The notes beneath the pieces were generated by a model. The model searched no databases, was not told the origin of the DNA, and saw only the letters and a list, made by a program, of their open reading frames with translations. This document shows positions 42,023-51,196 of a DNA stretch of 64,000 nt, in pieces. The translations under genes and the position numbers were made by a program. Source of the stretch: Rhodoluna sp. GTDB taxonomy: Bacteria; Actinomycetota; Actinomycetes; Actinomycetales; Microbacteriaceae. The stretch is taken from contig JAPLAJ010000053.1 in assembly GCA_026393335.1 (NCBI GenBank), forward strand, positions 1-64,000, read 5' to 3'. The first letter of the stretch is position 1. The number at the start of each line of letters is the position of its first letter.

Positions 42023-43378
42023 TCAGTCGTTCTTAAAGGCAGCTTTGAGAAAGTCTTCACGATCAACAAGCTTGACTCTTTCACGATCTTGGGATGCTCC
42101 GATAGCTTTCTCAGTTGCATCGATCTTTAGCCACTCTGGCCAACCTAGGAACTGCACACTCTTTGAATTTAGAAGTGCAACTATGTCATCTTCATGAGCG
42201 TGCTCTGGTTGCCACCATGTTGCTCTGTCTTCAATCACACAAGCAATTGTTTCCATGGCATCGCTCTTGGTGTGACCAATAAGACCTACTGGTCCTCGCT
42301 TGATCCAGCCAGTTGCATAAACACCAGGTATTGGTTCACCTGAGGAATCTAGAACTCTTCCTGCAGCATTGGTGATAACACCATACTTGTTATCAAAAGG
42401 AATTGAATCTAGTTCTGAACCAAAGTAACCAATCGCTCTGTATACGGCTTGAACAGGGAATTCACGAATCTCTCCAGTTGCTGTAACCCCACCCTTACCA
42501 TCAAGTTCAGTTCTCTCAATCTTGATAGCAGTGACCTTGCCATCTTCACCAACTATTTCTTTAGGCGAACTAAAGAAATGCAGGTGAAGCCTCTTTGTGG
42601 CTCCAGTTAATTCTTTGCCTCTGTGACTCTCGAGAGTGTTGACCATAACTCTGGTCTGGTTGTTGGTATCAATGGCTTCTTGTGATCCAGCATCGTATTT
42701 GAAGTCTTCGTCATAAACGATGGTGTCAACACCTTCGATATCACACGCTTCACGAAGCTCAAGTGGTGTGAACTTCACTTGAGCAGGACCACGTCTACCG
42801 AAGACGTGAACATCAGTAACTGGAGATGCTAGCAGTCCTTGATAAACGTTGTCAGGAATGTCGGTTGAGAGAAGATCTTCTGGTTGCTTAGCCAAGATAC
42901 GTGCTACGTCTAGAGCTACGTTTCCGTTTCCTAGCACAGCAACTTCTTTAGCGTGTAGTGGCCAGGTTCTAGGGAAATCTGGATGAGCGTCATACCAGTT
43001 CACGAAATCAGCAGCACCATAGCTACCATCAAGTTCAACACCAGGGATGTTTAGTTCTGCATCTTTGATTGCACCGGTTGCAAAGATAACTGCGTTGTAG
43101 TGAGCCTTTAGTTCATCGAGAGTGATATCAGTTCCATACTTCACATTTCCAAAGAAGCGGATGTCTCCTCTATCTAGAACTTCATAGAGGGCTCTAATGA
43201 TTCCTTTGATTCTTGGGTGATCAGGAGCAACTCCATAGCGAACTAAACCATATGGTGCAGGAAGTAAATCAAATAGGTCAATGCTCACATCAAAGTCTCT
43301 TTCAGCTTTGATGATTAGATCCGCTGCATAGATACCGGCAGGGCCAGCACCAACTATTGCTAAACGCATTTTGTTCAA
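42023..43378 (-). CDS. fprA: ferredoxin/adrenodoxin-NADP+ reductase, FprA type
   Basis: FAD enzyme passing electrons between NADPH and ferredoxin. 451 residues. FAD site VGAGPAGIYAADLI near 9-22; pyridine-nucleotide site VLGNGNVALDVARIL near 148-162; C-terminal FAD motif GWIKRGPVGLIGHTKSDA near 357-374. Actinobacterial FprA-type length. It lies 18 nt after the polyprenyl synthase gene. Confidence 0.93.
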   Translation of the reverse strand: MNKMRLAIVGAGPAGIYAADLIIKAERDFDVSIDLFDLLPAPYGLVRYGVAPDHPRIKGIIRALYEVLDRGDIRFFGNVKYGTDITLDELKAHYNAVIFATGAIKDAELNIPGVELDGSYGAADFVNWYDAHPDFPRTWPLHAKEVAVLGNGNVALDVARILAKQPEDLLSTDIPDNVYQGLLASPVTDVHVFGRRGPAQVKFTPLELREACDIEGVDTIVYDEDFKYDAGSQEAIDTNNQTRVMVNTLESHRGKELTGATKRLHLHFFSSPKEIVGEDGKVTAIKIERTELDGKGGVTATGEIREFPVQAVYRAIGYFGSELDSIPFDNKYGVITNAAGRVLDSSGEPIPGVYATGWIKRGPVGLIGHTKSDAMETIACVIEDRATWWQPEHAHEDDIVALLNSKSVQFLGWPEWLKIDATEKAIGASQDRERVKLVDREDFLKAAFKND

Positions 43379-43396
43379 GTTAATTCAAATCCTTTT

Positions 43397-44401
43397 TTAC
43401 TGTTCGCGGTCAACAACTGCCTCAGCGAATACTCGCAGAGCGTCTTTGACTGGTGAATCTGGTAGTGGTGCTAGAGCTGCCACAGCATCTGCTGCCCATT
43501 TCTTGGCTAACTGGTAAGCCTCTTCCAAAGCAGGGTGCTCACGAAGCCTCGCTACCGCTAGTGCTAACTGGTCATCATCTTCGAGCCCAGCATCAATTAT
43601 CTCAATAAGTTCTTTAGCCTTAGGGTCAGTGGCTGCATGGGCTCTAAGTAGAAGGGTTGGCATGGTTGGCACACCTGCACGAAGGTCAGTACCTGGTGTC
43701 TTACCTGACTGATCTGATGCAATGTCAATAACGTCATCGATTAGCTGGAAGGCTACCCCAACCTTCTCACCATAGATTCTCATCGGTTCACGATATTCAT
43801 CTGGACCGTCACCATAGACAACACCTAGTTCGGCACTAGCTGCAATTAGTGATCCAGTCTTGTCAGCAAGAACTTGAATGTAGTGATCGATCGGGTCTTC
43901 ATTGTTCTGCGGACCTAGGGTTTCGTGTAGCTGGCCTAAACATAATCTTTCAAAAGTATCTGCTTGCAAAGAAAGTGCTTTGCCACCCAAACGACTAACA
44001 ATCTGTGATGCTCTTGCAAAGAGTAAATCTCCAGTCAAGATAGCAACGCTGTTACCCCAAACCTCATGAGCTGTTGGTACACCTCTGCGCATTGGAGCTC
44101 TGTCCATAACGTCATCGTGATACAGAGTTGCAAGATGTGTGAGTTCAACAACTACTGCTGCCTTGACAACTTGATCCTTAGAGTCATCACCTAAAGCTGC
44201 GCCTAGTAAAACTAGAACTGGACGAAGTCGCTTGCCACCTGCTTCAAGTAAATGTCTTGAAGTTACATTGGCAACAGGATCTGTGTGGGTAACAGCTTCA
44301 AGTAATTGAATCTCAACCTGCTCTAAACCAGACTGAATCTTCTTTAGTAGCGCTTTATCAACTACCTTACGTAGTTGTGGCGGAAGAACTATCTTGTTCA
44401 T
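43397..44401 (-). CDS. polyprenyl (heptaprenyl/octaprenyl-type) diphosphate synthase
   Basis: Makes the isoprenoid tail of menaquinone. 334 residues. First aspartate-rich motif LYHDDVMDRAPMRRG near 92-106, second motif FQLIDDVIDI near 219-228. The neighbouring menG gene, with a 4-nt overlap, supports a role in menaquinone synthesis. Chain length cannot be read safely. Confidence 0.93.
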   Translation of the reverse strand: MNKIVLPPQLRKVVDKALLKKIQSGLEQVEIQLLEAVTHTDPVANVTSRHLLEAGGKRLRPVLVLLGAALGDDSKDQVVKAAVVVELTHLATLYHDDVMDRAPMRRGVPTAHEVWGNSVAILTGDLLFARASQIVSRLGGKALSLQADTFERLCLGQLHETLGPQNNEDPIDHYIQVLADKTGSLIAASAELGVVYGDGPDEYREPMRIYGEKVGVAFQLIDDVIDIASDQSGKTPGTDLRAGVPTMPTLLLRAHAATDPKAKELIEIIDAGLEDDDQLALAVARLREHPALEEAYQLAKKWAADAVAALAPLPDSPVKDALRVFAEAVVDREQ

Positions 44402-45096
44402 TTACTTGCCTTCTTAGCGCTATGAATAGCTACGATTCCAAAACTTGAATTCTTATAGGTTGCATCTTTAAATCCAGCATCAACTAACCACTGCACAAGC
44501 ACTTCTTGCTTAGGCCAAGCAGCAATAGATTCTGAAAGGTAGTCGTAGGCACCTTTATTCTTTGCCAGTAACTTACTAAGTGTTGGGAGAACGTTGGCTA
44601 GGTACCAGCGGTATAAAGAACCAATGACCGGAGTTCTAACATGAGAGAACTCGCAGATAACTACTACCCCGCCTGGCTTTAGAACTCGCAACATCTCTGC
44701 CAGAGCTTTCTTTGGATCAACTACATTTCTAAGTCCAAAAGAAATAGTTACGGCATCTACTGATTCATCACCGAAAGGTAACTGCGTTGCATCTGCATAG
44801 ACAAATTCAAGTTCTGGATGGCGCGCTCTTCCAACTGCCAACATGCCTTCACTAAAATCACTGGCAATAACTTTGACCCCAGGCTTAGCGAAAACAACAG
44901 ATGATGAACCGGTGCCGGCTGCTAGATCTAGAACGGTTTGTCCACTGGTTGGATTAACGCTCTTCAAAACTTTTTTACGCCATAAACGGTCTTGACCGAA
45001 GGAAAGGAGATCATTTGTGCGGTCGTAGCTCTCAGCAACCGAATCAAACATGGCTGCGACTTCTGCCGGCTTTTTAGCCATATCCGCTTTATTCAC
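44398..45096 (-). CDS. menG: demethylmenaquinone methyltransferase
   Basis: SAM-dependent methylation of demethylmenaquinone, the last step of menaquinone synthesis. UbiE/MenG signatures are AMFDSVAESYDRTNDLLSFG near 15-34, the SAM site VLDLAAGTG near 56-64, and VTISFGLRNVVDPKKALAEM near 115-134. 232 residues, standard. First gene of menG-prenyl synthase-fprA-MFS. Confidence 0.96.
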   Translation of the reverse strand: MNKADMAKKPAEVAAMFDSVAESYDRTNDLLSFGQDRLWRKKVLKSVNPTSGQTVLDLAAGTGSSSVVFAKPGVKVIASDFSEGMLAVGRARHPELEFVYADATQLPFGDESVDAVTISFGLRNVVDPKKALAEMLRVLKPGGVVVICEFSHVRTPVIGSLYRWYLANVLPTLSKLLAKNKGAYDYLSESIAAWPKQEVLVQWLVDAGFKDATYKNSSFGIVAIHSAKKASK

Positions 45097-45143
45097 TAGC
45101 CAAGTCTAATCTTTGACCTGATTAGTATCTACTGCTCGAATGA

Positions 45144-45677
45144 CTAAAGATTGTTCGATTTTGTTCCTTTGCTTCTATAAGCACCAAAAGAGGCAAGTCC
45201 TAGTAGCCCGAAAGCTGCAATCCCTAGACCGATAACCAATGTTCTAGCCCCGTCCATGAACTCATCGGCTGGAGTTACCGTAGTTAGAACTAAACCTTTG
45301 ACTGGCAATGGATCGAGTTTGTAAGGGTCAAAGCCTTTAACCTGCTCGGTACCGATAACACCAATTTGTTGCCCAATGAAGTTTGATCTTTGGGACTGCT
45401 CTGCACCGGTAGGCAGTATTGGCAGAATGTAGCTATCTGGGTTTTCTTGCTTACCCATGTTCATAATCACCGGTGGGATTACTACACCCTCATAGTTTTC
45501 GTAGTTCTCTTCAATTTCATTGTGACGTTGAGTGAGTTCATCGTGTTCTTGTTCAACGTTTTCAGTGGTAACAGTTGTATCTGTCTCTTCTTCGTGCTCA
45601 TCTGCGAAGCTGGCAGACGGAATTGTCAAAAAGGATAGGAGAACTAGAGCTGCGAGAGTATTTAGAACTTTCGGCAT
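45144..45677 (-). CDS. secreted, C-terminally anchored protein of unknown function
   Basis: 177 residues from ATG 45677, which has AAGGAG at 6 nt; the frame is open farther upstream to 45818, but that would overlap the divergent menF start. A signal peptide (VLNTLAALVLLSFLTIPSASF, ending near A-D) is followed by a very acidic helical stretch (HEEETDTT...EQEHDEL). A Pro-rich middle and a C-terminal membrane span (LVIGLGIAAFGLLGLASFG) with a basic tail complete it. The layout is of a cell-surface anchored protein; family unknown. Confidence 0.75.
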   Translation of the reverse strand: MPKVLNTLAALVLLSFLTIPSASFADEHEEETDTTVTTENVEQEHDELTQRHNEIEENYENYEGVVIPPVIMNMGKQENPDSYILPILPTGAEQSQRSNFIGQQIGVIGTEQVKGFDPYKLDPLPVKGLVLTTVTPADEFMDGARTLVIGLGIAAFGLLGLASFGAYRSKGTKSNNL

Positions 45678-45796
45678 CTTTAGCTCCTTCCACTGATTTA
45701 GGCTTGTATTTAGGATATCCCAGTCAAAAGCCAGTAGTTTAGGCTCGCAGGGGGTTTCACAGAGAATGCTCAGACGAAGATAACGGACATAAATAC

Positions 45797-47026
45797 TTGA
45801 ACCTAAAGGTGAATTCAAGGCTCATTGCAGCCAGTGAATTGGGTCTAAGCGAAGGCTTCAGCTTTGCAGATCTCCTGGGTTCAAATAGTTCAGCCTTTAT
45901 ATACGAGCATCAAGGCTTGATCGGCTGGGGTGAAGCTCTGAGGCTTGAAGCATCAGGGCCTGATCGAGTTCTTGATTTAGACCAGTCCTGGTCAGACCTA
46001 GTTGCCAGCGCAGACATTGAAGATTCAGTGAACCTGCCTGGCTCAGGTCTAGTCTCTTTCGGATCTATAGCCTTTTCAGCTCAAAGTAAAACATGCAGCG
46101 TTTTAGTGATTCCAAAAGTTGTGATCGGCAAACTAAATGAGAGCCTCTGGATCACAACAATAAACATCTCTGAAGAAGATGGCTTAGCGCTTATTGATTT
46201 AGAGAGTTCATTTAGTTCCGCCTACTTTGAACCTGGTCAAATCTCTCTAGAGCAATACAAACTCAATGTTGATAAAGCCCTAACCGCTATCAACAGTGGT
46301 GTGATTGAGAAGGTCGTGCTGGCTCGAGATCTCAAGGCAACCGTTTCTAAAGATTTCAATATCAACCCAGCGCTTAAAAAGCTAGAGAGCAAGTTCGACA
46401 CTTGCTATATCTATTCGGTAACTGGGTTATTTGGAGCAAGCCCAGAACTTCTAGTAAAGGTGTATCACTCAGAGGTAAGCGCTCGAGTGCTAGCTGGAAC
46501 TGCTGGTCGTGGCACAGATCCTGGTGTCGATCAGGCAATTGGAACAGCGCTTATTGAATCCACTAAAAACAGAGCAGAGCACAAGTTCGCAATTGATTCA
46601 CTAGTTTCTGAGCTTGAAGAATTTTGTGTCGAGATCAATGTCGATGCCCAGCCATTTAGCATGGCACTGCCAAACCTTTGGCATTTAGCTAGCGATGTTA
46701 AAGCTGTGCTCAATTCAGAATCTAGTTCGCTACAAATAGTTAGCGCCTTGCATCCATCAGCCGCTGTTGCCGGCACACCTAGAGATAAAGCATTAGCTGT
46801 TATAGATGAGATTGAAAATGTTGACCGTGGCAGATACGCAGGTCCTGTCGGTTGGCTAGGTGCAGATGGTGATGGAGTATGGGCTATAGCGCTTAGAGGT
46901 GCTCAGCTAACTAAAGAAACTCTTACTGCCTTTGCTGGCTGTGGGATTGTTGCAGGTTCTGAAGCTCAGGCTGAATTAGAAGAAGCAATTCTAAAATTTA
47001 AGCCAATAGTTGATGCGCTTAGCTAG
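45797..47026 (+). CDS. menF: isochorismate synthase
   Basis: Converts chorismate to isochorismate, first step of menaquinone synthesis. 409 residues; chorismate-binding domain features include GVIEKVVLARDLKA, LAGTAGRGTDPG and KNRAEHKFAIDSLVSEL, then HPSAAVAGTP and GRYAGPVGWLGADGDG. TTG 45797 gives the longest frame; GTG 45809 is a reasonable alternative. The stop overlaps the menD stop by 4 nt. Confidence 0.93.
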   Translation: MNLKVNSRLIAASELGLSEGFSFADLLGSNSSAFIYEHQGLIGWGEALRLEASGPDRVLDLDQSWSDLVASADIEDSVNLPGSGLVSFGSIAFSAQSKTCSVLVIPKVVIGKLNESLWITTINISEEDGLALIDLESSFSSAYFEPGQISLEQYKLNVDKALTAINSGVIEKVVLARDLKATVSKDFNINPALKKLESKFDTCYIYSVTGLFGASPELLVKVYHSEVSARVLAGTAGRGTDPGVDQAIGTALIESTKNRAEHKFAIDSLVSELEEFCVEINVDAQPFSMALPNLWHLASDVKAVLNSESSSLQIVSALHPSAAVAGTPRDKALAVIDEIENVDRGRYAGPVGWLGADGDGVWAIALRGAQLTKETLTAFAGCGIVAGSEAQAELEEAILKFKPIVDALS

Positions 47027-48624
47027 TCCAACTGCACTTCAATAATCACTCGACCCTTGATCTCTAGGGCTAACTCGTAATCACTAACTGTCTTAGGGTT
47101 TAGATACTTCCAGCCGTAAGCTTCCGCAAGTTTAGAAATGTCGACATTTTGAGGTGTTTGAAATATCCTCTTGAAAGTATTTGGCTCAACACTTTGGGCA
47201 ACTTCCAGATTGCTAAAGATCTTTCCGCCGTTGTCATTGACAACTATTACCTGAATATCTAGTGGTCCATCATTTGCATCCAGAGCTAATGAACCAACAT
47301 CGTGCAAGAAGGTGAGGTCTCCCATCAAAGCCCTGACCTGTTTGTCTGGTTCTTGAATAGCAATACCGGTTGCTGTTCCAATGGTTCCATCGATACCTGA
47401 TAGACCTCGGTTAGCCCATGCTCTAACTTCAATAGCTGGCGCGTAGAAGTCAGCTTCTCTAATTAGTTGTGAAGCACCTAGAACCAATATGTTCTCTGTA
47501 ACAGGGGATGCTTCCCAAGTCTTTACAACTATTGCTTGTCTATCTAGCTCGCCACCAAGTGGGCTAATGTCTTTAGCTGATTCTTGAAGCCAGGTACCCA
47601 ACCACTTCTGATTAGCAGCACCTACTATTGAGCTCTTTACTTTAGTTACATCATTGCCAATTTCAAAAGAGCCCATTTGGCCTTCACGAACAAACACTTT
47701 TACATCGTTTCGTCTCAGTAATGAGACCACAGTTCTACTAAGGGTAGGTTTGCCATAAACAATCACTTGCTTTATTTGTCCAGCTAGTTCTAAATCATTT
47801 GCCAAGACAGAGCGATAAGAAAGAACTGATTCAGGAATATGCCTTACTCCAGATGTTGGTTCAGCAAAGACCGGTAGCCCAAGACTTCTGATCTCACTGA
47901 TATGTATTCCAGCGTTAGCACCTGCCACAACAACTGTTGGTATATCTAGCTCGAGTTGGAAGCTTTCATCATCGAGTTCCTTGACCGATTCTTCTTTGTA
48001 GTCTGCATCTTCGAGGCTTTCAAGAATCTCTGCAGCATCAGGAGTAATTGCAGACAAAGGTTCAATGAACTGTAAATTCAACTGAACTGGCTGAGCTCTC
48101 TCTCCCCAAGCCAACAACACTGCCTTCTCAACTAATTCTTTTGCTAGTTGAGGAAGTTTAGCGATGTCTTTTTCAGTAGGTGCTGGGACATCAATGCACT
48201 CGATAACTGCATCGGAGAATATACCGACCTGGTTTGTAGTTTGGTTAGCGCCTTTATCTCTAAGCTCTGCTGGTCTATCAGCAGTTAGCAGGATTAGACC
48301 AAGCCCTGAATGATGTGCTTCTAGAACTGCAGGATGTAAGTTAGCCACCGCTGTGCCAGAGGTAGTGATAATTACCTGAGGTCCACCATAAACAGCTGCA
48401 CCCAAAGCATTAAAGCCAAGTGATCTCTCATCAATACGAACATGTAGGTTTGCTCTACCTGCATCAGCTACCTGAGCTGCTGCAATAGCCAATGCTTGTG
48501 ATCTAGCTCCTGGTGCTAGCCAAAAATCTCTACCCCAAGCAGCAAGTTCAGCAATGATGTGAGCTGAGAATATTTGAGCTGGTGAAACTAAATCATTAGA
48601 AGAAGCTGGCTGATTATTTGTCAT
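47023..48624 (-). CDS. menD: SEPHCHC synthase MenD
   Basis: Thiamine-diphosphate enzyme joining 2-oxoglutarate and isochorismate. 533 residues. N-terminal region APGARSQALAIAAA with LHVRIDERSLGFNALGAA near 61-78 (conserved Glu for the cofactor), and the ThDP/Mg site GDLTFLHDVGSL followed by VIVVNDNGGKIFS near 432-470. Overlaps the upstream PLDc_N gene by 11 nt. Confidence 0.95.
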   Translation of the reverse strand: MTNNQPASSNDLVSPAQIFSAHIIAELAAWGRDFWLAPGARSQALAIAAAQVADAGRANLHVRIDERSLGFNALGAAVYGGPQVIITTSGTAVANLHPAVLEAHHSGLGLILLTADRPAELRDKGANQTTNQVGIFSDAVIECIDVPAPTEKDIAKLPQLAKELVEKAVLLAWGERAQPVQLNLQFIEPLSAITPDAAEILESLEDADYKEESVKELDDESFQLELDIPTVVVAGANAGIHISEIRSLGLPVFAEPTSGVRHIPESVLSYRSVLANDLELAGQIKQVIVYGKPTLSRTVVSLLRRNDVKVFVREGQMGSFEIGNDVTKVKSSIVGAANQKWLGTWLQESAKDISPLGGELDRQAIVVKTWEASPVTENILVLGASQLIREADFYAPAIEVRAWANRGLSGIDGTIGTATGIAIQEPDKQVRALMGDLTFLHDVGSLALDANDGPLDIQVIVVNDNGGKIFSNLEVAQSVEPNTFKRIFQTPQNVDISKLAEAYGWKYLNPKTVSDYELALEIKGRVIIEVQLD

Positions 48625-48907
48625 TATCGTTTTTGAAACGAGACCCTAAATCTCTCAGGAAGTCAGCATCATCATCTGGTGCAATCGGACGTGAGCGCTT
48701 AGCTCCTTGACCAGAGTCACCATCAATAGGTCTTCCAATAGTGATATACAAAAGACCACCGATGATTGGAATGAACAGACACAGTAAAACCCAGACAATC
48801 TTTGGTAATACTCTTACCTGTCTAGGGTTAGCGCTAGCAGCATAGACGGTAGTGAATATCTGGAAGATTGCCACAGCTACGATTACGGCTAGTTGGATTC
48901 TGTTCAT
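48614..48907 (-). CDS. PLDc_N-type small membrane protein
   Basis: 97 residues with two membrane spans and the conserved KIVWVLLCLFIPIIGGLLYITIG-like segment (positions 36-58) typical of the PLDc_N domain, followed by an acidic and basic cytoplasmic tail. Function unknown; it commonly sits in menaquinone clusters of actinobacteria. Overlaps menD by 11 nt. Confidence 0.85.
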   Translation of the reverse strand: MNRIQLAVIVAVAIFQIFTTVYAASANPRQVRVLPKIVWVLLCLFIPIIGGLLYITIGRPIDGDSGQGAKRSRPIAPDDDADFLRDLGSRFKNDNDK

Positions 48908-48946
48908 GAGTCAATTCTAACCGAGCACCAAACATAGACTAAAGAC

Positions 48947-49243
48947 ATGAGAAATGTTTGGCTCAAATACACCGTATACAGACTTGGCATGTTCATTGGG
49001 CTGTGCATAGTCTTTGGAATCCTAGGTATGCCTTGGATATTCACAGTGCTTCTAGCTGCCATGCTCTCCTTCGCATTCTCAATGTTCTTCCTAGGTCATC
49101 TAAGAGATGAGATAAGTAAGCAGATTTTTCAGAAGCGTTCTAACACCTTAGGTTCAGGAGACCCTGAGAGTGATTTAGAGAACGATATTGTTGACCTAGA
49201 AGCTAAGAGTAAAAAGTCCCCAGCAAAGCCCAACGGCGAATAA
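48947..49243 (+). CDS. DUF4229 membrane protein
   Basis: 98 residues: KYTVYRLGMFIGLCIV and two membrane spans, then a conserved LRDEISKQI segment and charged tail, matching the DUF4229 family common near men genes in actinobacteria. Function unknown. The last 48 nt lie antisense over the 3' end of menA, a larger overlap than other pairs here. Confidence 0.82.
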   Translation: MRNVWLKYTVYRLGMFIGLCIVFGILGMPWIFTVLLAAMLSFAFSMFFLGHLRDEISKQIFQKRSNTLGSGDPESDLENDIVDLEAKSKKSPAKPNGE

Positions 49244-50074
49244 CAGCGCTGTAAAGCTAGTTAGCTGTAGAGCAAGAATCAGATCTTTAGGCTTCTTGGC
49301 TGTAATAGCAATGATGTTGATGAACAACACTGGCAGCAAAAGCAAGTTCACAATAAATGTAGCCGGAGCTATGAACCATAGAGGCGAAACAATTGAGAAC
49401 GGTGCCCAGGTCAACACAAAGAACAGAACCAGAGAAGCAGTCTTGCCAATCCTTGTTGAAAGAGTCTTCTTACCACTTAGTCGATCAGTTTCTATATCTC
49501 TAATGTTGTTTACCAACAACACAGCGGTCGCAAAACAGCCTGCAGCTATTCCACCAAACACACTGAGAATGTTGATCTCCAGTGTCTGAATGTAGTCAGT
49601 TCCAATGGTTGCAACTAGCCCAAAGAAGATAAAGACAATCACTTCACCAAGTCCTGCATAGCCATATGGGTTCTTTCCACCGGTATAAAACCAAGCAGCA
49701 AGAATACAAACCAGACCAACAAGAATGAACCACCACTGAGCGGTTAGAACTGTAACAACTAAACCGAATGCTCCAGCCAAAGCAAAGGAAAGAAAGGCAG
49801 CATTTCTAACCTTCTTAGGTTCAACAAAGCCACCACCGGTTAGTCTTGCTGGACCAACTCTGTTCTTATCTGTTCCTTTAATGCCATCACTGTAATCATT
49901 TGAGTAGTTCACGCCTATTTGAAGAAAAAGGGCTACAGCCAAAGCTAAGAGAACTAAACCTAGGTTGAACTTCGCTGCCACCTGAGCAGTTCCAGCACCA
50001 ATAAGAATTGGAGCAACTGCTAGTGGCAATGTGCGAACTCTTGCGCCTTTGATCCATAACTTAACTGAACTCAT
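49196..50074 (-). CDS. menA: 1,4-dihydroxy-2-naphthoate polyprenyltransferase
   Basis: Membrane enzyme attaching the polyprenyl tail to DHNA. 292 residues with eight or nine spans. First Asp-rich motif NYSNDYSDGIKGTDKNRVGP near 56-75 and second NNIRDIETDRLSGKKTLSTR near 191-210. The start overlaps the menE stop by 1 nt (TAATG). Confidence 0.95.
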   Translation of the reverse strand: MSSVKLWIKGARVRTLPLAVAPILIGAGTAQVAAKFNLGLVLLALAVALFLQIGVNYSNDYSDGIKGTDKNRVGPARLTGGGFVEPKKVRNAAFLSFALAGAFGLVVTVLTAQWWFILVGLVCILAAWFYTGGKNPYGYAGLGEVIVFIFFGLVATIGTDYIQTLEINILSVFGGIAAGCFATAVLLVNNIRDIETDRLSGKKTLSTRIGKTASLVLFFVLTWAPFSIVSPLWFIAPATFIVNLLLLPVLFINIIAITAKKPKDLILALQLTSFTALLFAVGLCWGLFTLSF

Positions 50075-51192
50075 TAGATACCTTCACTAAATAGTTGTCT
50101 CAAACTAACTAAATCTGTCTTGCCATTAGAAAGCCTTGGCAACCTATCAACTCGAATAACCCTAATCGGTTTAGCAGCTATCCCTAGTTGTTCAAACACT
50201 GCCCCAGCCATGAAGTCTGCTACCTCAGGAGAACCAACATAAGCAATCCCCACACGCTCTCCCCACTCAGTTGAACTAACAGCTGTTGCCCCTACTTCAA
50301 CTACCCCTGGCACACTTCCAGCAACTGCTTCAACCTGATCAAGACTCATCTTTAATCCACCAGAGATCATTACTCGATCTGCTCTACCCAGAATACGTAG
50401 AAGACCTTGGTCATCGATTTCACCAATGTCTTGAGTAACTAGATAACCATCTTCACTAGCAACATCATTAGCCAACATTGCACCTTTGATAGCAACACGA
50501 CCATCATCTAACTTGATGTCAACACCGCTAAGAGCTTTACCGTCATAGACACAACCACCACTTGTTTCAGCCATGCCATAGCTCTCAACAACATTGATGT
50601 TTCTCTCTCCAAAGAAAGAAAGCACTTCAGGGCTAGTTGCTTGACCACCGACAAGAATTGCTGTGAAGCGTTGTAAGAGCTTCACTAGGAAAGGATCTTG
50701 AGAAGCTAGCTGCTGCAATCGCACTAACTGAGTTGGAACAACAGAGGTGAACTTAGCATCTGCAGTAAGCATTGTTGAAGATAAAGCAAACGCTTCAGGT
50801 GTAAAAGGAACAGCAGTGTTCATCACAATTGGTTGAACATCAGCAAGGATTGATCTAACCAAGACTTGAATACCTGCAATGTAGTTGATGGGAAGAGTCA
50901 GTAACCACTGTCCTTTAGTGCCAAAGTGTTCTTCAGTTGCTTTAGCGCTGGCTATCAGTGCTTTAGCGCTGATACTGATTCTTTTAGGAATTCCTGTTGA
51001 ACCACTACTCTCAACAATCAGCGCAGTGTTTGAATCAACAAACTCAGTTAAACCCTCTACTTTTACTTTCTCCCCGTTTATTTCTCTTGGAGAAATAAAC
51101 ACTGCACACTTACCTTCAAGTGCATCAGTTAGAGCAAGTAGAGCACCAAGCACATCATTAGCTGGAATTACTCTTAGAGGAATTTGGTTCAT
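50074..51192 (-). CDS. menE: o-succinylbenzoate-CoA ligase
   Basis: Adenylate-forming enzyme activating o-succinylbenzoate with CoA. 372 residues, short as usual for actinobacterial MenE. AMP-binding motif VESSGSTGIPKRISIS near 84-99, ESYGMAETSGG near 205-215, and the C-terminal LGRADRVMISGGLKMSLDQV hinge. Follows menB by 4 nt. Confidence 0.93.
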   Translation of the reverse strand: MNQIPLRVIPANDVLGALLALTDALEGKCAVFISPREINGEKVKVEGLTEFVDSNTALIVESSGSTGIPKRISISAKALIASAKATEEHFGTKGQWLLTLPINYIAGIQVLVRSILADVQPIVMNTAVPFTPEAFALSSTMLTADAKFTSVVPTQLVRLQQLASQDPFLVKLLQRFTAILVGGQATSPEVLSFFGERNINVVESYGMAETSGGCVYDGKALSGVDIKLDDGRVAIKGAMLANDVASEDGYLVTQDIGEIDDQGLLRILGRADRVMISGGLKMSLDQVEAVAGSVPGVVEVGATAVSSTEWGERVGIAYVGSPEVADFMAGAVFEQLGIAAKPIRVIRVDRLPRLSNGKTDLVSLRQLFSEGI

Positions 51193-51196
51193 AGAT

